Of a stretch of DNA of 64,000 nt, positions 43,734-52,529 are shown one piece after another. Made by a program: the position numbers and the translations under genes. Below the pieces are notes generated by a model. That model saw nothing but the letters and a program-made list of their open reading frames with translations, was not told the DNA's origin and did no database searches. The stretch is from NCBI RefSeq assembly GCF_030386795.1, contig NZ_JANUQM010000011.1:124001-188000 (forward strand). Direction: 5' to 3'. Source of the DNA: Streptomyces sp. S.PNR 29 (lineage in GTDB: Bacteria; Actinomycetota; Actinomycetes; Streptomycetales; Streptomycetaceae). Positions within the stretch are counted from its first letter, which is position 1; every line of letters begins with the position of its first letter.

Positions 43734-45049
43734 GACTGATGATCTCCTGGGGGTACGTCGAGGACCACATCGACGAGCCAGCCGTGGCCGGCGGCACGCG
43801 GGCCGAGGGTGACGGTACCGCCGTACATGGCGGCCCGCTGGCGGATGCCGACGAGGCCGTGCCCGGCGTCGCCGGACCGCGCGCCGACGGCGGCCGCGCC
43901 GGTGTCGGCGACCTTGATGTGCACGGTGTCGGCGTCCTTGATGACGGTGACGTCGGCCGTGGCGCCCGGGCCGGCGTGTTTGAGGGTGTTGGTGAGGGCT
44001 TCCTGGACGATGCGGTACACGGTGAGCTGAACGCCGCTGCCGAGGGCGTCGAGGTCGCCCGTCGTCCGGTAGGTCACGGGCAGCCCCGCCGCTCGCACGC
44101 GCGTCAGCAATGGGTCCAGGTCCCGGATGCCGGGCTGGGGGCCGAGCAGCCGTTCGTCCTCTTCAGGGCCCCGCTCTTCGCGCAGCACGCCGAGGACCCG
44201 CCGGAGTTCGCTCATCGCCTGGCGGCCGGTGTCGGCGAGGATGCGCAGGGCTTCGGCGGACGTCTCGCCGCGGTTGGCGGCGAGGGTGGCGGCGCCGTCG
44301 GCGACGCTGACCATGACGGAGAGGTTGTGGCCGACGATGTCGTGCATCTCGCGGGCGATGCGGGTGCGTTCGGCGGCGGTGGTGAGCCGGATGCGCTGGT
44401 CCTGCTCGATCTCCAGGCGTGCGGCCCGGTCCTCCAGTGCCGCGAGGTAGAGGCGGCGGATCCGCAGCGTCAGGCCGACGGCGATGGCCGCCGTCGCCGT
44501 GCCCATCAGGAAGAAGAGACCGAGGAACGGGTGCTCGACAGGGGCCAGCAGCCCTACCGCCAGGGCCAATTCGGCCGCGGTGAGGGCGGCGGCCCAGCCG
44601 AGCACGCGCAGTGATCCGTGCAGGGCAAGGCTGTAGAGGGCGATGAGCGCGGGCATGCCGGTCTGCTGCCACACACCCAGCGACCACTGAGCCAGCAACA
44701 CCGCGGAGATCACCCAGTACGTGATCTCTGGGGCCCTGCGGCGCCACCACAGCGGTACGACGAGCGCGACGGCGAAGGCAACCAGCACCGGCATTGGCAA
44801 GTGGCTGGGGTCCGTCGTGTCCCCGAAGGGGCCCTGGCGGCTGCGGGAGAGCAGATCGGGCAGGCTGAGCAGGGCGACGACGAGGACGACCGCGGTGTCG
44901 AGCACCCAGGGATGCCGCTGGTCCAGTCGGCGTCGGGCGCTCCGACCGCGCAGTATCCGGCCCAGGACCGGGTGTGCCCAGGCGTCGGCGAGCCCGGAGG
45001 ACGGCGCGGCGGCCGTCCTCCGGGCGATGGTCGCGGGGGCCTGTCTCAT
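43730..45049 (-). CDS. Sensor histidine kinase, HisKA_3 type
   Basis: The 439-residue kinase has an N-terminal membrane domain with about six short helices and no large extracellular loop, then a HisKA_3 dimerisation domain with phosphoacceptor His236 in REMHDIVGHNLSVMV. An ATPase domain follows, with EALTNTLKHAGPG (N box) and GHGLVGIRQRAAMYGGTV (G boxes). This layout (DesK/LiaS-like) senses membrane or envelope perturbation. It is the third gene of a four-gene operon after an ABC exporter; ATG at 45049 lies 24 bp after the permease stop. The kinase probably senses the compound or stress that the exporter relieves (inference). Confidence 0.92.
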   Translation of the reverse strand: MRQAPATIARRTAAAPSSGLADAWAHPVLGRILRGRSARRRLDQRHPWVLDTAVVLVVALLSLPDLLSRSRQGPFGDTTDPSHLPMPVLVAFAVALVVPLWWRRRAPEITYWVISAVLLAQWSLGVWQQTGMPALIALYSLALHGSLRVLGWAAALTAAELALAVGLLAPVEHPFLGLFFLMGTATAAIAVGLTLRIRRLYLAALEDRAARLEIEQDQRIRLTTAAERTRIAREMHDIVGHNLSVMVSVADGAATLAANRGETSAEALRILADTGRQAMSELRRVLGVLREERGPEEDERLLGPQPGIRDLDPLLTRVRAAGLPVTYRTTGDLDALGSGVQLTVYRIVQEALTNTLKHAGPGATADVTVIKDADTVHIKVADTGAAAVGARSGDAGHGLVGIRQRAAMYGGTVTLGPRAAGHGWLVDVVLDVPPGDHQS

Positions 45050-45073
45050 GATCCCACTGTCTCGCACCGCCGC

Positions 45074-45907
45074 TCAGGCGTCGCTCTTGAGGAGCCGCCA
45101 GGCAGCTCCGGCGAGGGTGAGGGCCACCCACCCGGCGAAGACGGCGAGTCCCGCTCCGGGGGAGAGGGCGTCGGAGGACTGGTGCAGGGCGTACATCGCC
45201 GAGCCCGCGTTGCCGGGGAAGTAGGGGTTGACGGTGTCGTAGAGGGAGTCGGGCAGCAGGGAGGCCAGGCCCGGGAGGATGAGCAGGACGCCGACCAGGA
45301 CCGCGATCGCCCCGGCGCTGGAGCGCAGCAGCATGCCCAGGCCCACACCCGCGACGGCGACCAGGGCGAGGTAGAGGCCGGCACCGACCAGGCTGCGCAG
45401 CACACCGTCGTCGCCCAGGGACAGGGCGATCTTCTCGCCGTCCAGACCCACGGTGCCCAGCTGGAACGCGGCCAGGGCGCCGAGCGTGGTCAGGACCAGG
45501 ACGACGGGGCCGATCACGGCAGCCTTGGACCACAGGACCGGCAGGCGGCGGGGAACGGCGGTGAGGGTGGAGCGGATCATGCCGGTGGTGTACTCGCCGG
45601 CCGACAACAGGACGCCGAGCACACCGACGGCCAGCGACGTGAAGGTCACCCCGAGCAGGGCGAGGCCGATCGCGTCCTGGGCGCCTGAGCCGGGTCCGGG
45701 CGGTCCGTCCTGGCCGGCGGTGTCGGGGCTGTAGGTGGCGGAGGCGATCGCGCCGAGGGCGACCAGCAGGACCACGGCGACGGCGAGGGTGATCCAACTG
45801 GAGCGCAGCGACCAGAACTTGGCCCACTCCGCGCGCAGCACCCGCGGACCGGTGACCTTGTAGGCCCGGGTGCCTGCCCGGGCGGGGGAGAGTTCGGTGA
45901 CCGTCAT
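45074..45907 (-). CDS. ABC-2 type transporter permease
   Basis: The 277-residue membrane protein has about six helices, with a first helix after EWAKFWSLRSSWITLAVAVV, the typical N-terminal signature of actinobacterial ABC-2 permeases. Its GEYTTGMIRSTLTAVPRR motif lies after helix 2. It forms the membrane part of an exporter with the ATPase encoded directly upstream; the ATPase stop and this start overlap (TGATG at 45905-45909), indicating translational coupling. Such pairs usually confer resistance to peptides or antibiotics or handle lipids. Confidence 0.9.
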   Translation of the reverse strand: MTVTELSPARAGTRAYKVTGPRVLRAEWAKFWSLRSSWITLAVAVVLLVALGAIASATYSPDTAGQDGPPGPGSGAQDAIGLALLGVTFTSLAVGVLGVLLSAGEYTTGMIRSTLTAVPRRLPVLWSKAAVIGPVVLVLTTLGALAAFQLGTVGLDGEKIALSLGDDGVLRSLVGAGLYLALVAVAGVGLGMLLRSSAGAIAVLVGVLLILPGLASLLPDSLYDTVNPYFPGNAGSAMYALHQSSDALSPGAGLAVFAGWVALTLAGAAWRLLKSDA

Positions 45908-46836
45908 CAGGCTGCCTTTCGCTCGGTCTCGCCGGGATGGCTCTGGTACTCGACTTCGTCCCTGGTCAGGTCCATGAACGCCGCCTCCAACGAGACGGCC
46001 TGCGGGGTGAGCTCGTACAACGCCACCCCGTGCTCGGCCGCGATCCGCCCGATCTCCCGGGCGTCGCGCCCGGAGACCAGGAGTTCCTCAGCGGACGAGG
46101 AGGAGATCGACACGTCCGGGCCCGCCAGCAGCGAGCGCAGCCTGGCGGCATCGGCGGAGGCGACCTTCACGCCGCCGCCGCTCGCCTCCCGGGTGAAGTC
46201 GTCGACGGTGGTGTCCGCGAGCAACCGACCGCGCCCGATGATCACCAGATGGTCGGCGATCAGCGCGGTCTCGCTCATCAGGTGCGAGGAGAGCATGACC
46301 GCCCGGCCCTCGTCGGCCAGCGAGCGCAGCAAGTTGCGCACCCACAGGACACCCTCGGGGTCGAGGCCGTTGACCGGCTCGTCGAGCATGACGATCGCGG
46401 GATCGCCGAGCAGGGCCGCCGCGATACCGAGCCGCTGGCCCATGCCGAGCGAGAAGGCCCCGACCCGCTTGCCGGCCACGCTGGTCAGCCCGGCCAGTTC
46501 GATGACCTCCTCGACCCGGCGGCGCGGGATGCCGTGCGTGTGGGCGAGCGCCATCAGATGGTTGAACGCGCTGCGGCCGGGGTGGACGGACTTGGCCTCC
46601 AGCAGGGTGCCGATCTCGTGCAGCGGTGCCATGTGCTTCGCGTACGACGTGCCGTTGACCGTCACCGAGCCCTTGGTGGGGGAGTCCAGGCCGACGATCA
46701 TGCGCATCGTGGTGGACTTGCCGGCACCGTTGGGGCCGAGGAAGCCGGTGACCTCACCGGGCTTGACGGTGAAACTCAACTCGTCGACGACGGTCTTGTC
46801 GCCGTACCGTTTGGTCAGCTCACGCGCTTCGATCAT
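45907..46836 (-). CDS. ABC transporter ATP-binding protein
   Basis: The 309-residue ATPase has Walker A GPNGAGKST (residues 34-42), signature LGMGQRLGIAAALLG (an LGMGQ variant of LSGGQ found in the CcmA/antibiotic-exporter group), Walker B IVMLDEPVNGLD and the switch His in SSHLMSE. A C-terminal ~90-residue extension follows. ATG at 46836 is preceded by GGGAGAGG. It is the first gene of the ATPase-permease-kinase-regulator operon on the minus strand and energises the adjacent ABC-2 permease. Confidence 0.93.
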   Translation of the reverse strand: MIEARELTKRYGDKTVVDELSFTVKPGEVTGFLGPNGAGKSTTMRMIVGLDSPTKGSVTVNGTSYAKHMAPLHEIGTLLEAKSVHPGRSAFNHLMALAHTHGIPRRRVEEVIELAGLTSVAGKRVGAFSLGMGQRLGIAAALLGDPAIVMLDEPVNGLDPEGVLWVRNLLRSLADEGRAVMLSSHLMSETALIADHLVIIGRGRLLADTTVDDFTREASGGGVKVASADAARLRSLLAGPDVSISSSSAEELLVSGRDAREIGRIAAEHGVALYELTPQAVSLEAAFMDLTRDEVEYQSHPGETERKAA

Positions 46837-46946
46837 GGGTGTGGGCCTCTCCCTCTGACTCGGCCGGGCGGGCGCCGCGGCCTGTGCCGTCGACGTTAGA
46901 AGCGCAGTCGGCGCGAACCCTGGGACCACGGGGGACACTTGATCGC

Positions 46947-46972
46947 CCGAGTGGTACGGCGGTGCCACTCGG
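46947..46972. promoter_or_regulatory. Inverted repeat upstream of the ABC/two-component operon
   Basis: CCGAGTGGTAC-GGCG-GTGCCACTCGG is a 26-bp dyad with 10 of 11 arm positions matched. It lies 111 bp upstream of the ATPase start and 193 bp upstream of the divergent cupin gene. Its size suits a dimeric LuxR-type response regulator such as the one in this operon. The rest of the 328-bp gap shows no gene. Confidence 0.6.
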
Positions 46973-47164
46973 CGCCGATCACCGGTACGCCTCAGGTATG
47001 ACACCCCGGCGGGTAGGCGGGGGAGCCGGCCCACCGTCGCGCACTCCAGGTCGTGGAGACGGCGCATGTCCCAAACGGGCAATGCGCCATGTCTCCCACG
47101 GGAAAGACCTGGCCACGGCTCTAGGGGTTCACTATCGGCCACCTCGACGAAAAGGAGCCGAAAC

Positions 47165-47698
47165 ATGCCCGAGGAAGCCAGGTCGGAATTCTGGAAGGGC
47201 CTCAAGCCGATCACCGACTCGGTGAAGCCCGACGCACAACCGGAGGTCTATCTGTCCCAGGTGGCCACCGACGACGACCGGTACTACGCACCGCTCAGCG
47301 AGACCGTCGGCTCGCGCCCGCTGTGGATCAACGTCAAGGACAACTCCTGGGCCGACATCCTCTGCGCCAAGCAGGCCGGACTCGTCAACCGGCACTACCA
47401 CCCGCACGAGGTGTTCGCGTACACGATCTCCGGCAAGTGGGGCTACCTGGAGCGGCCCTGGACCGCGCGGGCCGGTGACTTCGTCTACGAGGCCCCCGGC
47501 GAGGGACACACGCTGGTGGCCTACGAGAGCGACGAGCCGATGAAGGCGTTCTTCATCGTCAAGGGCCCGCTGATCTGGCTGGACGAGAACGGCAACACCA
47601 CCGGCTACTTCGATGTCCACGACTACATCGAGCTGTGCAGGAACCACTACGAGAAGGTCGGCATCGGTGCCGACTACGTCAACTCACTCTTCCGGTGA
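47165..47698 (+). CDS. Cupin protein, dihydroxyacetophenone-dioxygenase-like
   Basis: ATG at 47165 behind AAAAGGAG opens a 177-residue single-domain cupin. NRHYHPHEVFAYTISGKWGYLE carries the first cupin motif with His77, His79 and a following Glu/His set, and GEGHTLV carries the second-motif histidine. The WINVKDNSWADILCAKQAG segment and overall length resemble 2,4'-dihydroxyacetophenone dioxygenase, an iron enzyme that cleaves a C-C bond next to a carbonyl. It is the first gene of an operon with an MFS importer and a zinc dehydrogenase, suggesting uptake and breakdown of a small hydroxyketone or similar acid (inference). Confidence 0.8.
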   Translation: MPEEARSEFWKGLKPITDSVKPDAQPEVYLSQVATDDDRYYAPLSETVGSRPLWINVKDNSWADILCAKQAGLVNRHYHPHEVFAYTISGKWGYLERPWTARAGDFVYEAPGEGHTLVAYESDEPMKAFFIVKGPLIWLDENGNTTGYFDVHDYIELCRNHYEKVGIGADYVNSLFR

Positions 47699-47729
47699 CC
47701 CCGGTCCCGCCGCTCCGAACGAGGTTCCG

Positions 47730-49079
47730 ATGTCACGTATCCGTACCCGTGTGCGGCCCGACGCAGAAGCGCCCGCGGCCACCGACACCACTGCCCGCCG
47801 CTATGAGAACCGGCTGCTCCTGATCCTTTTCCTGGCCTTCGGATTCGTCTTCTTCGACCGCCAGGCGTTGCCCTTCCTCGCCCCGTACATCGCCAAGGAC
47901 TTCCACCTCTCCAACACCGAACTGGGCACACTGTCCGGAGTGCTGGCCCTCACATGGGCACTGTCCGGGCTGGTCGCCGGCCATCTGTCGGACAAGCTCG
48001 GCAGACGCAGACCCATCCTGATCGCCGCGGTGGTCCTCTTCTCCTGCTTCTCCGCGGCGGGCGGGCTGATGACCGGCTTCCTCGGTCTGCTCGTCGCCCG
48101 GGCCCTGATGGGCGTGGCGGAGGGTGCCGTGCTCCCGCTGGCCCAGTCACTGATGGTGGAGGCGTCCCGGGAGAGCCGTCGCGGTCTCAACATGGGGCTG
48201 CTCCAGGGCTCGTCGGCAGGCCTGATGGGCGGGATCCTCGCCCCGCTGGCGGTGGTGTGGCTGGCCGAGCTCCATGGCTGGCGCACGGCCTTGCTCGTGA
48301 CGATCGTGCCTGGTCTGCTCATCGCGGCCTGGATCGCGAAGTCGGTCAGGGAGGTGCCACCCGGCGGCCGGGTCCAGGTCGCCGCCGCCGATGCCGAGGT
48401 CATCCCCGAGACGACGGCCGGCCCCAAGCCGTCGGTGCGGGAGGTCCTGGGACACCGCAACATCGTCCTGTGCATGGCGATCGCGTGCTGCTACCTGACC
48501 TGGTTCATCGTCATCGTCACCTTCACCCCTACGTACCTGCTGACCGTCAAGGGTCTCTCCCCGAGCACCATGAGCGGCGTCATGACCTGCCTGGGAGTGG
48601 GGTGGGTACTGTGGGGGTTCCTGACCCCGGCGGTCTCCGACCGCATGGGCCGCAAGCCGACCATGATCGCCTTTTCCGCGACAGCGGCCCTGTGTCCGCT
48701 CGCGGTGGTCTACGTCACCGATCCGGTGGTGCTGGGCCTGGTCGTCGTGCTCACCTACACCGGGCTCGGCTGCTTCACCCTGTTCATGGCCACCATCCCC
48801 GCCGAGACAGTGCCCCGTGGCGCGCTGGCCACCGCACTCGGGCTGGTCATGGGAGTCGGCGAGCTGGCCGGTGGCTTCCTCGCCCCGGTGATCGCCGGGC
48901 GCGCGTCGGACGTCTGGGGCCTGCAGACGGCGATGTTCATCTCCGCCGGCGGCGCCGTCGCCGTCGTCCTGCTCTCCCTCGGCCTGCGGGAGACCGCGCC
49001 GGGCGTGCTGCGCCGTCGGGCCGAGCGGGCCGAGGCTGCGGTCGGCCCGGGCGCAATGGTGGCGGGAGCGGCCGAATGA
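47730..49079 (+). CDS. MFS transporter, 12-helix, probable organic-anion importer
   Basis: The 449-residue protein has 12 helices. The first-loop motif GHLSDKLGRRRPILI is present, with the matching SDRMGRKPTMIAF in the second half. FVFFDRQALPFLAPYIAKDF is the helix-1 region with an Asp-Arg pair as in the anion:cation symporter and aromatic-acid groups. ATG at 47730 lies 31 bp after the cupin stop, and the stop overlaps the dehydrogenase start (ATGA), so the three genes are co-transcribed. It probably imports the substrate that the operon degrades. Confidence 0.88.
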   Translation: MSRIRTRVRPDAEAPAATDTTARRYENRLLLILFLAFGFVFFDRQALPFLAPYIAKDFHLSNTELGTLSGVLALTWALSGLVAGHLSDKLGRRRPILIAAVVLFSCFSAAGGLMTGFLGLLVARALMGVAEGAVLPLAQSLMVEASRESRRGLNMGLLQGSSAGLMGGILAPLAVVWLAELHGWRTALLVTIVPGLLIAAWIAKSVREVPPGGRVQVAAADAEVIPETTAGPKPSVREVLGHRNIVLCMAIACCYLTWFIVIVTFTPTYLLTVKGLSPSTMSGVMTCLGVGWVLWGFLTPAVSDRMGRKPTMIAFSATAALCPLAVVYVTDPVVLGLVVVLTYTGLGCFTLFMATIPAETVPRGALATALGLVMGVGELAGGFLAPVIAGRASDVWGLQTAMFISAGGAVAVVLLSLGLRETAPGVLRRRAERAEAAVGPGAMVAGAAE

Positions 49080-50239
49080 GGCCCGACACGCGGCGTATGC
49101 GAGCCGCTGTCTGGTACGGAGCCAAGGACGTCCGCATAGCCGAGGTGGACGTTCCCACACCCGGGCGCGGCGAGGTGCTCATCGAGGTCGCCTACTGCGG
49201 CATCTGCGGCAGCGACCTGCACGAGTACGTCGACGGACCACACGCGATCCCCGTCGCGGAGCCGCATCCGGCTTCCGGCGTCACAGCTCCGCTCGTCCTC
49301 GGCCACGAGTTCTGCGGGACGGTGGCGGCCCTCGGGCCGTCGGTGACCGGCCTGACGATCGGTGACCGGGTCGCCGTCGAACCGAACTACCGGTGCGGGG
49401 CGTGCCCACGGTGCCGGGCAGGTGAGTACAACATCTGCCGGCACTTCGGGTTCGCCGGGCTGATGGGGAACGGCGGCATGGCCGAGTACGCGGCCGTCCC
49501 CGCCTACATGGCGCACCGCCTCCCCGAGACCGTGTCGCTGGAGCAGGCCGCGCTCTTCGAACCGGCCTCGGTCGCCCTGCACGCCCTACGGCGCGCCGGG
49601 GCCCTGCCCGAGACAGTGGCGGTGGTCGGCCTGGGCCCGGTCGGCCTGCTCACCGTCCGGCTCGCCGCGGAACGCAACGTGCGGCGCATCGTCGCCGTCG
49701 ACGTCTCCCCGGCCCGCCTGCACCGCGCCGCCGGGCTGGGCGCCACCGATCTGGTCGACGCCGGCGTGGAGGAGGGCGCCGGGGAGCGTATCCGTGAGCT
49801 GACCGGCGGAGAGGGCGTCGATGTCGCGTTCGAAGTGGTCGGCTCCGAGAGCGCCCTGCGCACCTGCCTGGCCGCGACTCGGCGCGGCGGCCGGGTCGTC
49901 CTCGTCGGTCTGGCCCCTCAGGTGTCCTTGGACACCTTCGCACTGGTCAACAACGAGCAGTCGATCGTCGCCAGCGTCGGCTACCGCGACACCTATCCGG
50001 AACTCATCCGGCTCGTCGCCGAGCGAGGGCTGGACCTGACACCGGTCGTCACCTCGACCATCGCCCTCGACGCTCTGGTCCCCCATGGCTTCGAGGCGCT
50101 GTTGGACGGTCCGGGAAACCAGGTCAAGATCCTGGTCGACCCCGCCGCACACCGTGACCGCCTCGACCACCTCGCCACCTGCGCGGCGTCAGCCGAGACG
50201 GCGACGCGTACGACCTCGGACCGCGGGAGGAGGTGCTGA
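49076..50239 (+). CDS. Zinc-dependent medium-chain dehydrogenase, butanediol-dehydrogenase-like
   Basis: The 387-residue dehydrogenase binds catalytic zinc through Cys44 (CGICGSD) and the His-Glu pair of GHEFCG (His77, Glu78), and structural zinc through Cys107, Cys110, Cys113 and Cys121 (CGACPRCRAGEYNIC). A Rossmann loop VVGLGPVGLLTVRLA binds NAD(H). It resembles 2,3-butanediol/sorbitol-type dehydrogenases. ATG at 49076 overlaps the MFS stop by 4 bp. It ends the cupin-MFS-dehydrogenase operon. Bases 49295-49352 recur almost exactly at 16450-16507. Confidence 0.92.
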   Translation: MRPDTRRMRAAVWYGAKDVRIAEVDVPTPGRGEVLIEVAYCGICGSDLHEYVDGPHAIPVAEPHPASGVTAPLVLGHEFCGTVAALGPSVTGLTIGDRVAVEPNYRCGACPRCRAGEYNICRHFGFAGLMGNGGMAEYAAVPAYMAHRLPETVSLEQAALFEPASVALHALRRAGALPETVAVVGLGPVGLLTVRLAAERNVRRIVAVDVSPARLHRAAGLGATDLVDAGVEEGAGERIRELTGGEGVDVAFEVVGSESALRTCLAATRRGGRVVLVGLAPQVSLDTFALVNNEQSIVASVGYRDTYPELIRLVAERGLDLTPVVTSTIALDALVPHGFEALLDGPGNQVKILVDPAAHRDRLDHLATCAASAETATRTTSDRGRRC

Positions 50240-50598
50240 GCCCGGCTCACCGCGATCGTGCAGGGGGTGGGCCGGCCGACGCGCCCCCGGCTCCCACTCC
50301 GGCCGGCCCCGGGACGGCGCCTCCCGACTGACCGGTACCGGGCGGCCGAGCACACGACGGACGGCAGCCCGTGAACGCGCCGGCACCAGGCTCGGACGCC
50401 GTGCCCACGCCTTCCCGACCGGTGACGCGGCAGCGCACCGGGGGTACTCTCGCCCGGAGAGAGCACCAGGCACCTCCGACGGCCCCTCACGTCAGAGCAC
50501 GAGGCCCAGCCCAGCGGCCGCATCGACTCCCTGTTGTCACGGCAGAACAGTCCTGCACCACAGTCATCAGGGAAGCACGGGCCGGAAAGGAGATTCAG
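50240..50598. other. 359-bp gap upstream of the AraC gene
   Basis: No gene is recognisable. The AraC frame is open upstream to 50371, but this part lacks conserved sequence and a ribosome-binding site. A short inverted repeat CTCTC-N7-GAGAG (about 50446-50462) is the only local symmetry seen. Confidence 0.4.
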
Positions 50599-51555
50599 GT
50601 GAACCTGCCTATCGTCTCCCGCGTGTCCACGCAGTCGGTCGATCCGGCGGACCGCATCGACTTCTGGGAAGAACACAACCGCCAGGCTCTGGTGGGCTTG
50701 ACATGCTCGTCGTACTCGCGGGACGGCCTGGTGGCCACGGAGACGAACGTCGAGCTGGGAGACCTGCGGCTGGCCGAGATCGCCGGCAACGAGCACGTCA
50801 TCGAACGGACCCCACGGACCTGTCAGACCCTGCCGAAGGACTCGATCTTCGTCACGCTGTTGACGGCAGGCAGCGGGGTGTTCTTCCACGAGGGCGGCTG
50901 CGTCACCCTGCAGCCGGGCGACCTGATTCTCTACGACACGAGGCGGCCCTATCTGTTCGGGTTCCCCTCTCCCATGCGTCAGTTGCTGGTGGACATCCCG
51001 CGTGAGGTGTTCGCCGCGCAGTGTGCCCCCGGCGAGGTGTCCGCACCGATACTGCTCGGCAGGGGGTCGGCCGCCGAAGGTGCCCAGGCTTCCGCACTGG
51101 AGGCGGTACTGGCCGACTGGGTCACGGGGCAGGGCGGCGAGGACTCGGTCAGTACCCAGGCCACCGTGCTGGACCTCGTCCGTACGCTGGCCGCACCGAG
51201 GCTGGGCGGTTCCGCGTCGCCCGCCACGCTCTCCCAACTGGCGGTGGCCAAGGACTACATTGCCCGGCACCTTGCCGACCCCGGGCTGAGCTCGGGGATG
51301 GTCGCGGAGGCGATCGGAGTGTCCGCGCGGCACCTCAGCCGTATCTTCCAGCCGACCGGGGTGAGCCCCTCCCGGTACATCCTCGAACAGCGGCTCGGCA
51401 AGGCCCGGCAGGTGCTCGCCGATCCGAGATCCCGCCATCTGACGATCGCCGAAGTCGCCCATTGCTGGGGCTTCGCCAGCCAGGCCCACTTCACCCGGGT
51501 CTTCCGGAGCCGTTTCGGCCGCACTCCCGGAGAAACGCGCCCGTTCAACAGCTGA
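50599..51555 (+). CDS. AraC-family transcriptional regulator
   Basis: GTG at 50599, seven bases after AAAGGAG, starts a 318-residue protein. The N-terminal ~190 residues are a cupin-like sensing domain of the AraC-binding-like type (SVDPADRIDFWEEHNRQALV, GDLILYDTRRPYLFGF). The C-terminal ~100 residues are a two-helix-turn-helix AraC domain (GMVAEAIGVSARHLSRIFQP, then HLTIAEVAHCWGFASQAHFT and FGRTPGETR). This domain pairing is common in activators of aromatic or aldehyde catabolism. It probably activates one of the flanking catabolic operons. Confidence 0.9.
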   Translation: MNLPIVSRVSTQSVDPADRIDFWEEHNRQALVGLTCSSYSRDGLVATETNVELGDLRLAEIAGNEHVIERTPRTCQTLPKDSIFVTLLTAGSGVFFHEGGCVTLQPGDLILYDTRRPYLFGFPSPMRQLLVDIPREVFAAQCAPGEVSAPILLGRGSAAEGAQASALEAVLADWVTGQGGEDSVSTQATVLDLVRTLAAPRLGGSASPATLSQLAVAKDYIARHLADPGLSSGMVAEAIGVSARHLSRIFQPTGVSPSRYILEQRLGKARQVLADPRSRHLTIAEVAHCWGFASQAHFTRVFRSRFGRTPGETRPFNS

Positions 51556-51841
51556 ACCGGTGTCGGCGGGACGGTGTGCGTGCACCCATCGGACGGTCAC
51601 AAGCCGACCGCCGTGCCCGGAACCCCTGGGTCCGACGATCTTGCGCATGACCGTCTCGGGCCCACGCCTGGAAGGCAGGACAAGCGCAGACATGAACGTC
51701 ACCGGCGACCGAACACCCGTCGCGGTCGCCGACCTGACGCGACCGCCGCTCCCCTTCAGTCGCATGTTGGTCGTCCGTCCAAGACGCTGGGCTACAGTAG
51801 GGCTGAACAGGCGTCTCGATCACACAGGGAAAGCGGACTGC

Positions 51842-52441
51842 ATGCCTCGCATGGCGGCGAAGGACCGACGGGAAGAGCTCATCGCAGCGGCGTTCCGAGT
51901 CATGGTCCGCGACGGAGTGACGAAAGCGACAACGCGCGCGATCGTCAACGAAGCGAAGATGCCGTTGGGTGTCTTTCATTACTGCTTCAGCTCCAGGGAA
52001 GAACTCCTCCAGGAAGTCCTCACCCGCTTCACCGCCAGGAGTGCCGAAGCGGCGCGCAATGCCATTTCTGAGGGCGGCGACCTCGGAATGAGGATCTCCG
52101 AGAGCCTGGGCGCTTTCTGGGGCGGTGTGGAACTCAGCCCGGGGGAGCACCAGGTGACCTATGAGCTCACGCATTACGCCTTGCGGCAGGCCGGTTTCGA
52201 GGAACTGGCTCGCCGGCAGTACCAGAGCTACCTGGAAGTCCACCAGGGGCTCCTCACGGAGGCCGCTGAGGCCCAGGGGATCCGCTGGACTGTTCCTGTA
52301 CCGGTCCTGGCTCGCTATCTGAACGCGGTATTGGACGGCCTCATCCTGTGCTGGCTGGTCGACCGCAACAGCGAGGACAGCCGCGAGGTGCTGCGTCTGA
52401 CCGGCGAGCATCTTCTGACCCTTGCCGAGAAGAAGGAATAG
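51842..52441 (+). CDS. TetR-family transcriptional regulator (BetI-like)
   Basis: The 199-residue protein has a TetR helix-turn-helix at residues 5-55 (AAKDRREELIAAAFRVMVRD, TRAIVNEAKMPLGVFHYCFS) and a C-terminal domain of the BetI type. ATG at 51842 is placed just before the helix, with AGGGAAAG about 10 bases upstream. It is convergent with the aldehyde dehydrogenase at 52530-54071. A TetR-like operator sits in that gene's divergent promoter at 54126-54154 and may be its target (inference). Confidence 0.88.
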   Translation: MPRMAAKDRREELIAAAFRVMVRDGVTKATTRAIVNEAKMPLGVFHYCFSSREELLQEVLTRFTARSAEAARNAISEGGDLGMRISESLGAFWGGVELSPGEHQVTYELTHYALRQAGFEELARRQYQSYLEVHQGLLTEAAEAQGIRWTVPVPVLARYLNAVLDGLILCWLVDRNSEDSREVLRLTGEHLLTLAEKKE

Positions 52442-52529
52442 CCGCGGGCTGGGGGTTCTCGGTGGCGGCGCGTTCCGGTCCACGCCGCGGCCTCGGCCCT
52501 CTCGGTTTCCGATGGCCGGCCGGTGCGCG

